Assembly (NCBI GenBank): GCA_003155915.1
Contig: PMFA01000008.1
Span: 1-34,387, forward strand
Reading direction: 5' to 3'
DNA: 34,387 nucleotides
Source: Acidimicrobiaceae bacterium
Lineage (GTDB): Bacteria; Actinomycetota; Acidimicrobiia; Acidimicrobiales; RAAP-2
In this document: positions 1 to 7,380 of the stretch, one piece after another
Numbering within the stretch: the first letter of the stretch is position 1
Layout: the number at the start of each line of letters is the position of its first letter
The notes under the pieces: generated by a model
What the model was told of the DNA's origin: nothing
Databases searched by the model: none
What the model saw: the letters and a program-made list of their open reading frames with translations, nothing else
Program-made: the position numbers and the translations under genes

Positions 1-1
1 C

Positions 2-172
2 GCTCGCTCGTGCCGATGGCCGTCTTGCGGATCAAGATCCCTCGGTGTACCAGGTGTTTTGAACGTAGTTCCGACGGGGGTACTCACGGCACGTGCGAGT
101 CGCGTCGTCGCAACGTTGCGAGCAGATGGGTTACCGATGCTGACTATCGAGAGTTCGGGATCCAGTCAATGA
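2..172 (+). pseudogene. aldehyde dehydrogenase remnant
   Basis: Frame 2 reads GVPGVLNVVPTG followed by a stretch resembling the next segment of NAD-dependent aldehyde dehydrogenases (RVVATLRAD, then MLTIESSGSSQ where the family has a phrase like KLTFTGST), and stops at 170-172. The bases before about 40 fit the family better in another frame (VPMAVLRIKI), so at least one frameshift is likely. The rest of the enzyme, including the catalytic Glu and Cys, is absent because the downstream space is occupied by the oppositely oriented reductase gene. I read it as a decayed plus-strand fragment entering from the left edge. The match is short and rests on remembered family consensus, so confidence is moderate. 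Confidence 0.5.
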
Positions 173-173
173 A

Positions 174-1259
174 TTATGACTGGTACGAAGGGTATCGAAT
201 CTCCTCCATCGTCGGGTAGTCAATGTACCCTCGCTCATCACCACCGTAGAAAGTCGTTCGATCGGGCTCGTTGAGTGGTGAACCGTTCTTGATCCGCTCC
301 ACCAAGTCGGGATTGGCGAGCGTCTGGGTGCCCACGGTGATCACGTCGGCCAGGCCGCTCTCCACGTCGTGGATCCGGGTCTCGAGGTCGGCTCCGCGCC
401 GATTGAGTAGCAGAGGAGATTCCCAGTCGCGTCGAATCGCGTCGATGAGATCTTCGTTGCCTCCGTGCACCACGTTCAAGTAGGCCAGACCGAGTGGGGA
501 CAGTGCGCGAAGGAGAACCGAGTACAGATCATCCACGTCTTCTTCGAGAATGTCGTTGAGTGGATTCCCGGGTGAGATGATGATGCCGGTGCGCTCGCCG
601 CCAATTTCCTCGGCGACTCCTGCGGCCACCTCGAACGCGAAGCGAATTCGATTCTCGATCGAACCCCCGTAGCCATCCGTGCGTTGGTTGGCATTGTTCG
701 AAAGAAACTGGTGGATGAGATAACCGTTCGCGGCGTGTATCTCCACACCGTCAGCTCCCGCCTCCAAGGCGGCCGCCGCGGCGTGGCGAAAGTCACGCAC
801 TGTTCCAGCGATTTCGTCCTCCGTGAGCGAACGTGGTGGTGGCATCTCGAACGTGCCGACCGAGGTGAACATCTGACCGGCCGGCTTCACTCTCGACGGG
901 GCAACGGGCTGACGTCCGTGCAAGGTGTTGAGGGGATGACCAATTCGGCCGGTGTGCATCAACTGGATGATGATCTTCCCGCCGGCCACGTGCACGGCGT
1001 CGCTCACCAATCGCCAACCTGCGATCTGTGCGGCGCTGTAGATCCCCGGCGTCAGCGGATAACCCTGTCCGTCTGCCGACGGCTGCGTACCTTCACTGAT
1101 GATCACGGCCATCGACGCACGTTGGGCGTAATAGGTCGCGTTCAATTCGGTGGGAACGCCTTTCGGTGTCGAGCGTGCTCGAGTCATTGGTGCCATAGCG
1201 AGGCGATGGTCGAGGTGAATGGCCCCTAGATCGATGGGTTGCCAGAGGGTTGAAGTCAT
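174..1259 (-). CDS. Old Yellow Enzyme-family NADH:flavin oxidoreductase
   Basis: A 361-residue FMN-dependent ene-reductase of the OYE/NemA type, which reduces activated C=C bonds or nitro groups with NAD(P)H in the cytosol. Visible signatures are the N-terminal MAPMTR (residues 22-27), the QLMHTGR strand (99-105), and HAANGY (175-180) with the His175/Asn178 pair that binds the substrate carbonyl in this family, followed by the NQRTDGYGGS loop. Length is typical. I chose the ATG at 1257-1259 because GGGAG lies just upstream and the protein begins there as the family does; an upstream in-frame extension looks non-coding. It is divergent from the ABC importer, and both promoters share the 83-bp gap with its palindrome. 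The physiological substrate is unknown. Confidence 0.9.
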   Translation of the reverse strand: MTSTLWQPIDLGAIHLDHRLAMAPMTRARSTPKGVPTELNATYYAQRASMAVIISEGTQPSADGQGYPLTPGIYSAAQIAGWRLVSDAVHVAGGKIIIQLMHTGRIGHPLNTLHGRQPVAPSRVKPAGQMFTSVGTFEMPPPRSLTEDEIAGTVRDFRHAAAAALEAGADGVEIHAANGYLIHQFLSNNANQRTDGYGGSIENRIRFAFEVAAGVAEEIGGERTGIIISPGNPLNDILEEDVDDLYSVLLRALSPLGLAYLNVVHGGNEDLIDAIRRDWESPLLLNRRGADLETRIHDVESGLADVITVGTQTLANPDLVERIKNGSPLNEPDRTTFYGGDERGYIDYPTMEEIRYPSYQS

Positions 1260-1295
1260 TGAGTGCTCCCTGTACTTGGTGGATTTATATAGCCT

Positions 1296-1324
1296 ACTAT
1301 TTCTATTGACTTTATGGAAATAGT
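1296..1324. promoter_or_regulatory. palindromic operator candidate in divergent promoter
   Basis: Perfect inverted repeat: ACTATTTC (1296-1303), 13-base spacer, GAAATAGT (1317-1324). The arms are 21 bp apart centre to centre, two helical turns, as expected for a dimeric repressor. It overlaps the -35 region and spacer of the plus-strand promoter and lies 37 bp or more upstream of the reductase ATG. No regulator gene is adjacent, so the binding protein is unknown. Confidence 0.6.
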
Positions 1325-1334
1325 CATGTATTGT
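1306..1334 (+). promoter_or_regulatory. sigma70-type promoter, probably leaderless
   Basis: TTGACT (1306-1311) and TATTGT (1329-1334) are separated by exactly 17 bp. The expected transcription start, about 7 bases after the -10, falls at about 1341-1343, on the ATG of the binding protein. No Shine-Dalgarno sequence precedes that ATG, which fits leaderless translation, common in actinobacteria. Confidence 0.6.
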
Positions 1335-1342
1335 CTCCACCC

Positions 1343-2416
1343 ATGACAACAACTACCCAAGCAAACAAAGCACTTTCGAACCATTCGACGAGTCGAATAT
1401 TCGGATCGTTGGTGGCTGCGGCCCTCATTGTCTCGTCGATCGTGGCGCTCGGAGGAAGCCGGGCCGTCGCGTCACCGACGACCACGACCACCTTCAAGTT
1501 CCCCTCTGGCACCGTCTTGAACGTCGGCGATCAAGAACAGTTCCTCGAGACTGCCCTCCAGGATTCGGGCGCACTGAAGGGCGCCCACTACAAGGTCAAC
1601 TTCGTCGAATTCGACAGTGGCCCCCTCGTCAACGCCGGCTTCGCGGCACACCAGATTGACGTCGGCTTCATGGGCGACCTGCCGGCGGCCCTCGCGGTGC
1701 AGTCTGGGTTACCCGTCAAGGCCGTCGTAGCGATGTTGCCGATTGGCGCTTCGGAGTTCCTGCTCGCCAAGCCCGGCATCACGTCGATCTCGCAGTTGAA
1801 GGGTCAAACCGTCGCGTACACGACCGGCACCGCCGAGCAGGCCTTCGCGCTTCGCGCGCTTGCCACCGCCGGGCTCACTCAAAAGGACGTGACCCAGGTG
1901 AACGTAGCGCTCGATCAGCTCGGAACGGTGCTGCAGACAGGAGCCGCGGTCGCCTCGGTGGTCAGCGTCGAGCAGAAGGTTGAGTACGAGCAGGCCAACC
2001 CGGGCGCCGTCATCCTAGCGACCCAGGAAACCGTCAAGCCCGCGAGCTACGACTACATGTTGGCGACGACCGCGGCACTGGGGAACAAGGCGAAGGCGGC
2101 GGCGATCGACGATTTCACCGCGCGACTGATCAAGGCCGAGAACTGGGTGAAGACCCACGAGAGCACCTACGTGAACGACTACTACGTGAACCTCTTTCAT
2201 CTGACGACGACCGAGGCGCAGCTCATCTTGAGTGCCGGGGGGACGTATAAGTACGTCGACATCAACGGCTCGGAGGAAAACGCGCTGCAGAACGTCGTCG
2301 ACTTGTTAACCAATGCCGGAGCGATCCCCAGCAGTTTCAACGTCGCACCGCTCTTCTCGTCATCCGTGTCCGCGCGCTACAACGCGATCGTGAAGTCCAA
2401 CCACCAAGTTGGCTAG
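1343..2416 (+). CDS. ABC transporter substrate-binding protein, SsuA/NMT1-like
   Basis: A 357-residue periplasmic-type binding protein of the aliphatic sulfonate/nitrate/taurine family (NMT1/THI5-like fold). Residues 1-20 are polar, 21-38 form a hydrophobic signal segment, and cleavage is likely after AVA (41-43). There is no lipobox Cys, so the anchor is unclear. Family-like features include an N-terminal GDQEQF strand, the DVGFMGDLPAALAVQSGLPV segment lining the ligand site, and SISQLKGQTVAYTTGTAEQ. It is first in a cluster with a permease, an ATPase and two oxygenases, which favours an organosulfur or similar nutrient as ligand, but the exact ligand cannot be read from sequence. The ATG at 1343 lacks a ribosome-binding site and appears leaderless. 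Confidence 0.88.
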   Translation: MTTTTQANKALSNHSTSRIFGSLVAAALIVSSIVALGGSRAVASPTTTTTFKFPSGTVLNVGDQEQFLETALQDSGALKGAHYKVNFVEFDSGPLVNAGFAAHQIDVGFMGDLPAALAVQSGLPVKAVVAMLPIGASEFLLAKPGITSISQLKGQTVAYTTGTAEQAFALRALATAGLTQKDVTQVNVALDQLGTVLQTGAAVASVVSVEQKVEYEQANPGAVILATQETVKPASYDYMLATTAALGNKAKAAAIDDFTARLIKAENWVKTHESTYVNDYYVNLFHLTTTEAQLILSAGGTYKYVDINGSEENALQNVVDLLTNAGAIPSSFNVAPLFSSSVSARYNAIVKSNHQVG

Positions 2417-2435
2417 CGGCTCGATTCGCCGATTC

Positions 2436-2474
2436 GATTGCACGTCCGCGTCCTATGGATCCGGACGTGCAATC
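2436..2474 (+). terminator. intercistronic hairpin between binding protein and permease
   Basis: Perfect 13-bp inverted repeat GATTGCACGTCCG (2436-2448) / CGGACGTGCAATC (2462-2474) with a 13-base loop and no T-run. It lies between the binding-protein stop and the permease start. Such hairpins commonly stabilise or partly terminate the message so that the binding protein is made in excess over the membrane subunits; that role is inferred here. Confidence 0.7.
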
Positions 2475-2506
2475 AGTCCCTTGACGCATCCAGAAAGGTA
2501 GTCGCA

Positions 2507-3376
2507 ATGTCTGTCGTCAAACTCGAAGCGCCCGACCTCGAAGAGGGCGTGGCTCCTCTCAGTCCCATCATCCTCACCTCACCAATCCCCCACCGCCGAC
2601 GTCGCGTACGCGTGCGCGTCCCGCGCACCGTGCGGCGGATCGTCGGGCCGCTGATCGTGTTGATTCTTTGGCAGGTGGTCTGCTCGGCGGGAGTGTTCAC
2701 GAGTTTCGAGGTAGCGTCGCCCATCGCGGTCTTTGACGCTGGTCGCGAGCTCGCCGTCCAGGGCGTACTACTACCAAACCTGTTGATCTCGCTTCGGCGC
2801 GTGCTCGAAGGATTGGGTCTGGGTGTCGGCATCGGCGTCACGCTCGCCGTTCTCTCCGGTCTCTTCCGGGCCGGCGAGGATCTCCTCGACCCGGTCGTGC
2901 AGGCGGCTCGCGCGGTACCGATTCTTGGCCTGGTTCCGTTGGCGATCATCTGGTTCGGTGTCGGTGAAATGCCCAAGATATTCCTCATCGCGCTCGGTTC
3001 AACGTTCGCGATCTATATAAATACCTTCGCCGGAATCCGCAGCGTTGACCAGAAGTTGGTTGAAGCGGGTGAGACGTTCGGCCTCTCACGTTGGGGTCTC
3101 GTGCGTCGCGTCATCTTGCCCGGTGCCCTTCCCAACTTCCTCGTCGGACTGCGTTTAGCGCTTGTGGGGAGCTGGCTCATCGTCATCGTGGCCGAGGAGA
3201 TCAACGCGCAGAGCGGCATCGGCTATCTCATAATGCAGGCTCAGACGACCGACCGGACCGACATCATGATGATGGGACTCGCCATCTACGCGATTCTCGG
3301 ACTTCTCGCCGACGCCTTGGTGCGCTTACTAGAACGCAGGCTCCTTTCGTGGCGTCGCGGCTTCGTGGGTGCCTGA
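2507..3376 (+). CDS. ABC transporter permease, SsuC-like
   Basis: A 289-residue inner-membrane permease of the binding-protein-dependent family. The first 40 or so residues are soluble and end in a basic stretch (HRRRRVRVRVPRTVRR), followed by about six hydrophobic segments. The EAA loop that docks the ATPase is clear: EAGETFGLSRWGL then VRRVILPGALP, carrying the conserved G and LP positions. The ATG at 2507 is preceded by GAAAGG; an earlier in-frame start would run through the hairpin and is unlikely. The stop overlaps the ATPase start by one base (TGATG), so the two are translationally coupled. With the preceding binding protein it should import a sulfonate-like or nitrate-like nutrient. 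Confidence 0.9.
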   Translation: MSVVKLEAPDLEEGVAPLSPIILTSPIPHRRRRVRVRVPRTVRRIVGPLIVLILWQVVCSAGVFTSFEVASPIAVFDAGRELAVQGVLLPNLLISLRRVLEGLGLGVGIGVTLAVLSGLFRAGEDLLDPVVQAARAVPILGLVPLAIIWFGVGEMPKIFLIALGSTFAIYINTFAGIRSVDQKLVEAGETFGLSRWGLVRRVILPGALPNFLVGLRLALVGSWLIVIVAEEINAQSGIGYLIMQAQTTDRTDIMMMGLAIYAILGLLADALVRLLERRLLSWRRGFVGA

Positions 3377-4200
3377 TGGCTGACATTAAGGGCCACGTCA
3401 CCCCCTTCGAGTCCTTGAGCGGCGCCGCGGTCGTCGCGACGAACGTGCAGCGCAGTTTCAATGGCCGCGACGTGCTGAGAAACGTGAATCTGACGATCGA
3501 GCGAGACCAGTTCGTCGCCCTGCTCGGCCGCAGCGGCACGGGCAAGAGCACGCTGCTGCGCATCCTCGGCGGGCTCGACGCAGATTATGAAGGCGAGGTT
3601 CTGGTGCCCGAGCGTCGCGCGGTGGTCTTTCAAGAAGCTCGACTGATCCCGTGGTTGAAAGTGCTTTCCAACGTCGTGCTGGGTCTGAGCCCTCGTCTCG
3701 AGGGCCGAGCGGCGTTGCGCGAGCGCGGGCTCGACGCACTGCGAGAAGTGGAGCTCGAACGGCACGCGAAGGATTGGCCGCTGACGTTGTCGGGTGGTGA
3801 GGCGCAACGAGTGGCGTTGGCCCGAGCACTCGTGCGAGAGCCCCAACTCATGCTTCTCGATGAGCCCTTTGGCGCACTCGACGCACTGACGCGTATCAAG
3901 ATGCAGTCGTTGCTCCAACGGCTGTGCGCGCTTCACCGACCGGCAGTACTTCTGGTCACGCACGACGTGGACGAAGCGATCCTCTTGGCCGACCGTGTCA
4001 CGGTGCTGGTTGACGGGCAGATCTCCCTGGACGTCGAGGTCGATATCCCGCGACCCCGTAGTCGTGGTGACGCGAAATTCATCGAATTGCGCGATCGGCT
4101 GTTGCGCGAACTGGGCGTAGAAGAGCGAACCGCGGCACCTCCTTCGACGCTGGTGTCATTGGCGCCGCGGTCGCGACGTGGCGACGAGGTCTCACGATGA
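3376..4200 (+). CDS. ABC transporter ATPase, SsuB/TauB-like
   Basis: A 274-residue ATP-binding subunit. Visible motifs are Walker A GRSGTGKST (51-59), Q-loop Gln86 in VVFQEARLIPW, signature LSGGEAQR (138-145), Walker B LMLLDEP (158-164), D-loop GALDALT and the switch His in LLVTHDVDEA. The FQEARLIPW wording is typical of nitrate/sulfonate/taurine importers. It starts at the ATG overlapping the permease stop; the longer open frame upstream is only overlap with the permease. It should energise uptake through the preceding permease. The C-terminal 35 residues are family-variable. The next gene, an FMN monooxygenase, begins about 70 bases later, so one transcript is likely. Confidence 0.92.
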   Translation: MADIKGHVTPFESLSGAAVVATNVQRSFNGRDVLRNVNLTIERDQFVALLGRSGTGKSTLLRILGGLDADYEGEVLVPERRAVVFQEARLIPWLKVLSNVVLGLSPRLEGRAALRERGLDALREVELERHAKDWPLTLSGGEAQRVALARALVREPQLMLLDEPFGALDALTRIKMQSLLQRLCALHRPAVLLVTHDVDEAILLADRVTVLVDGQISLDVEVDIPRPRSRGDAKFIELRDRLLRELGVEERTAAPPSTLVSLAPRSRRGDEVSR

Positions 4201-4270
4201 CGGACGATCGAACCAACGTACCCAACGTCGAGCCGTTTCGACCAGGAACAACCAAAAGAGAGGAACAACG

Positions 4271-5614
4271 ATGACGAGGCAACTACATCTGAACGCGTTC
4301 TTGATGGGGACAGGCCACCATGAAGCGTCCTGGCGACTACCGGAGAGTGACCCGGTGGCGACGACGAGCGTTGAGCACTTCCAACGATTGGCCCAGATTG
4401 CCGAACGCGGGACGTTCGATTCGCTCTTCCTCGCCGACGGGCCGGTGATGTTCGGCAACGTCGCGCAGCGTCCCTCGGGCGTAATCGAGCCGTTGACCTT
4501 GCTCACCGCCTTGGCGCTCGTCACGGAACACGTGGGTCTCATCGCAACCGCGTCCACGTCGTACAACTCCCCGTACAACTTGGCGCGGCGATTCTCCGCG
4601 CTCGACCACGTGAGCAACGGCCGCGCCGGCTGGAATATCGTCACAACGGCCGGCGTGGACGCGGCGCGTAATTTTGGCGTCGACGAACAGCCGCTGCACG
4701 CCGAGCGTTACGCGAGGGCCGCCGAGTTCATCGACGTGACGCTCAAGCTTTGGGATAGCTGGGAGGACGACGTCGTCATTGCCGACAAGGGGGCCGGCGT
4801 GTGGGGCGACAACACGAAAATCCACCCGGCGGACCATCGAGGCAAGTATTTCTCGGTGGCGGGAGCGCTGAACAGTCCCCGTTCGCCCCAGGCCTATCCA
4901 CTCTTAGTTCAAGCCGGCTCGTCGGACGACGGCAAGGACCTCGCGGCGCGCTACGCCGAGGCGGTCTTCACCGCCCAGCAGACGCTCGGCGACGCGCAGG
5001 CGTTCTACAACGACCTAAAGTCGCGAACCCATCGTCAAGGACGCGACCCCAATACGATCAAGATCCTCCCGGGTATCGTGCCCGTGCTCGGCAGCACTGA
5101 GCACGAAGCGAAGGAGAGGGAAGCCGAACTCGAGTCGCATATCGTGCACGAACACGCTCAGCGCATGCTGTCGGGTCTGCTGCGGGTCCCCGTCGAACAA
5201 CTCGACCTCGACAGCCAGTTGCCGGACAATCTGCCGGCCGAGAGCGAGATCGAGGACTTCAAGAGCCGCTACTCGCTCATCGTGGAGATGGGCCGACGAG
5301 AGAAACTAACGATTCGCCAGATCATCGGACGCCTGGGCGGCGGCCGGGGGCATTTCACGTTCACCGGCACACCCGAACAGGTCGCCAACACGATCGAAGA
5401 GTGGTTTACGAACGGGGCCGCCGACGGATTCAATATCATGCCGCCACTGCTGCCGTCCGGTCTCGAACTGTTCGTCGAGCACGTGGTGCCGATTCTCCGT
5501 GCTCGCGGGCTCTTTCGCCACGAGTACACCGGACGGACCCTGCGAGATCACTACGGTCTGCCGCGACCGCTCAACCAGCACAGCCCGCGATTCAGCGAAA
5601 GTGTCGCGATATGA
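4271..5614 (+). CDS. FMNH2-dependent monooxygenase, NtaA/SnaA/DszA family
   Basis: A 447-residue luciferase-like flavin monooxygenase of the nitrilotriacetate/dibenzothiophene-sulfone monooxygenase group, which uses reduced FMN from a partner reductase to oxidise or desulfurise its substrate in the cytosol. The start LNAFLMGTGHHEASWR is hallmark wording of the family; SALDHVSNGRAGWNIVTT and the FNIMPPLLPSGLELFVEHVV C-terminus also fit, and length is typical. The ATG at 4271 follows AGAGAGGAAC. It lies in the importer cluster, so it probably attacks the imported compound. No flavin reductase gene is seen in the window, so reduced flavin must come from elsewhere. The substrate is unknown. Confidence 0.88.
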   Translation: MTRQLHLNAFLMGTGHHEASWRLPESDPVATTSVEHFQRLAQIAERGTFDSLFLADGPVMFGNVAQRPSGVIEPLTLLTALALVTEHVGLIATASTSYNSPYNLARRFSALDHVSNGRAGWNIVTTAGVDAARNFGVDEQPLHAERYARAAEFIDVTLKLWDSWEDDVVIADKGAGVWGDNTKIHPADHRGKYFSVAGALNSPRSPQAYPLLVQAGSSDDGKDLAARYAEAVFTAQQTLGDAQAFYNDLKSRTHRQGRDPNTIKILPGIVPVLGSTEHEAKEREAELESHIVHEHAQRMLSGLLRVPVEQLDLDSQLPDNLPAESEIEDFKSRYSLIVEMGRREKLTIRQIIGRLGGGRGHFTFTGTPEQVANTIEEWFTNGAADGFNIMPPLLPSGLELFVEHVVPILRARGLFRHEYTGRTLRDHYGLPRPLNQHSPRFSESVAI

Positions 5615-5648
5615 GTCGTTCCTTCGAGTTCGAACTCGGAGACACCTC

Positions 5649-5671
5649 AACGGGCCGGTCCCCGGCCCGTT
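5649..5671 (+). terminator. GC-rich hairpin between monooxygenase and dioxygenase
   Basis: Perfect inverted repeat AACGGGCCGG (5649-5658) / CCGGCCCGTT (5662-5671) with a 3-base loop and no T-run. It sits in the 174-bp gap before the disrupted dioxygenase and could be a partial terminator or a message-stabilising element. Confidence 0.6.
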
Positions 5672-5788
5672 CGACGGACGCGCTTCAACGAAGCACCAAT
5701 GGTTCTACGACAAACCCCCGCGTACATCGGAGTGTTGTCGCGAGAAGGCGCAGCAAATCGCTGGGCCGAAGTTGAGAGGAGCATACGC

Positions 5789-6669
5789 GTGACACTCATC
5801 GATCAGGAAGTGAAACTTGAAGTGGAGCCGTTGTCGGGATCGATCGGCACCGTGATACACGGCGTGAACCTTCGAGAACTCGACGACGTGACCGTGGCGG
5901 CGATTCGCGAAGTGTGGCTCACGCGAAAGGTCGTGTTCTTCCAGGACAACACCTTGACCCGGATGCCCACCTCGCCTTCGCCGCTCGCTTCGGGCCGCCG
6001 ACCGAAGGTCACCCGGTCATTCCGGGAATCCCCGGCTACCCGAACATCTTTGAAATCGACTACACGAAGGCTCGCGAGCCCAACGCCACCTACGGCGACG
6101 TCGTGTCGCGACGCCAAGGAATCGACTGGCACACCGACGTCACGTTCGTTAAGCGACCGCCGCTCGGTTCGATACTCAACGCCAAGGTGATCCCACCTTC
6201 CGGCGGGGATACGTTGTGGTCCGACCAAGGCGCCGCTCTCGCGGACCTCAGCCCGTCCTTGCAGTCGTATCTATCGACGTTGCACGCCGTTCACGACGGC
6301 CGCGAGGCCTTCAAGAACATCCTGGAGCGGGTCGGCAAGGGCAGTTGGGACGGCAAGGAGTTCGTGGAGTTGGAGCCCGTCGTGCACCCGATCGTGCGAA
6401 CGCACCCCGAGACCGGCGAGAAGGTTCTCTTCGTCAATCCGGGATTCACTTCACACATCGTCGAACTCGACTGTCGCGAGAGCGATGCCTTGCTGAACTT
6501 CCTGTACCAGCACTCAGTTCGGCCGGAGTTCATCGTGCGATATCACTGGAAAGCGGGCGACGTCGGGTTCTGGGACAACCGCTCGACGCAGCACGCCGTG
6601 GTCGGTGACTTCGGTACGCAGCATCGACTCATTCAGCGTGTGACGTTGAAGGGCGATCAACCAGTTTGA
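5789..6669 (+). pseudogene. TauD/TfdA-family dioxygenase, frameshifted
   Basis: An Fe(II)/2-oxoglutarate-dependent dioxygenase of the taurine/alkylsulfonate type, about 293 residues if repaired. A GTG at 5789 preceded by AGAGGAG opens frame 2, which reads through VIHGVNLRELDD and RKVVFFQDNTLT. At about 5958-5960 (CCC) the homology moves to frame 1 and continues as PDAHLAFAARFGPP to the end. One extra C in the run would restore the frame. Downstream the catalytic parts are intact: WHTD carries the metal His and Asp, QHAVVGDF the distal His, and HRLIQRV the Arg for 2-oxoglutarate. Because only one base is missing and the rest is undamaged, either a very recent mutation or a sequencing error is possible. 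It is the last gene of the importer/monooxygenase cluster. Confidence 0.8.
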
Positions 6670-6695
6670 CGAGCATGCGGGCGGGTCTCCGAAGG

Positions 6696-6735
6696 GTAGT
6701 GATCGACGCAAGCACGAACTCGCGTCGATCACTAC
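6696..6735. terminator. strong stem-loop after dioxygenase
   Basis: Perfect 14-bp inverted repeat GTAGTGATCGACGC (6696-6709) / GCGTCGATCACTAC (6722-6735), loop 12 bases, 27 bp after the dioxygenase stop. There is no T-run, as is common for actinobacterial terminators. It probably closes the importer/oxygenase transcript. Confidence 0.7.
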
Positions 6736-7034
6736 TCAGTTCACCCGTCGTCACGGGCTGGTGACGAGCCAATGAATGATGACCTGGAGAGCGCCGTTTT
6801 GTGCATCGTTTCCGAAACATCAACCTTTGATGCATTTGGTCGAACGTGAATTCGTGGGTGACAGTCTTCTGAGGCGCCGCGGCGTTCAATGGGAATCACT
6901 TCATTCGATACTCGACTTCTTGACAAATCCTTCGAACCGCGCTTCGAGCGATACCCACGTTGGTCATAGTGCGGACAATCCAGAACCAAGATGGTCGGAA
7001 GTAACACATTGAGGTAAACGGGGTGACACTCGCC

Positions 7035-7049
7035 AGGGCCAGAAGTCCC
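7035..7049 (-). promoter_or_regulatory. DosR-box-like site A (hydrogenase operon)
   Basis: The minus strand reads GGGACTTCTGGCCCT, matching the mycobacterial DosR pattern GGGAC-N4-GNCCC at every defined position. It lies 332 bp upstream of the hydrogenase beta-subunit start and is the strongest of the sites found in this window. Confidence 0.65.
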
Positions 7050-7155
7050 ATCTCTCGATGTCCCGGGACTCTTCGGCCAATGGCACCACGACATATTTGA
7101 AGCGCTCGGGTGCGGTCGCGCGTTGTCCGAAGTCTCTGATAACGACGACCAATTC

Positions 7156-7170
7156 GTGACGTTTTGCCCT
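7156..7170 (+). promoter_or_regulatory. DosR-box-like site B (hydrogenase operon)
   Basis: GTGACGTTTTGCCCT, with the same GAC-N6-CCCT skeleton and spacing as site A but T at the second position and T in place of the downstream G. It lies 210 bp upstream of the hydrogenase operon start. Paired sites are usual at strongly DosR-regulated promoters. Confidence 0.45.
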
Positions 7171-7380
7171 AGTGAGGCTTTCATCTCCCGAAGCAAAATA
7201 CCGATAGGCCGAACTCGCTGATCGGAGTGGAGATGTTGAAGCCAATGTGGCGACGTAATCATGACGAAGCGCCTGGTCGGGCGCACGTTCCTGCGGCAGT
7301 GGCACCCCACGTCGAATTCTCGAATGAGTCGCAGGTAGTCACCAACACCGCTGCGCGCTCCAACGCAGAAAGGTGTAGTC

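Larger units (their letters stand above)
6736..7380. promoter_or_regulatory. long regulatory region before hydrogenase operon
   Basis: About 650 bp with no convincing gene on either strand: the open frames have no recognisable domains and poor third-position GC bias compared with the neighbours. It contains the best DosR-box-like site (7035-7049) and a second (7156-7170). AT-richer stretches suitable as -10 elements follow each (around CATATTTG at about 7091 and AAAATACC at about 7193). If either is the promoter, the operon has a 5' leader of roughly 170-280 nt. Confidence 0.55.

Noticed and set aside
3286-3963. 225-codon minus-strand ORF opposite the importer ATPase
   Set aside because: It lies antisense to Walker A and signature motifs of a clear ATPase gene.
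5611-5775. 54-codon ORF overlapping the monooxygenase stop (ATGA)
   Set aside because: Ser/Arg/Thr-rich low-complexity product and it runs through the 10-bp hairpin, so chance is more likely.
7065-7078. GGGACTCTTCGGCC as a further DosR-like box
   Set aside because: The spacer is five bases rather than four, and the right half continues as AATGG.
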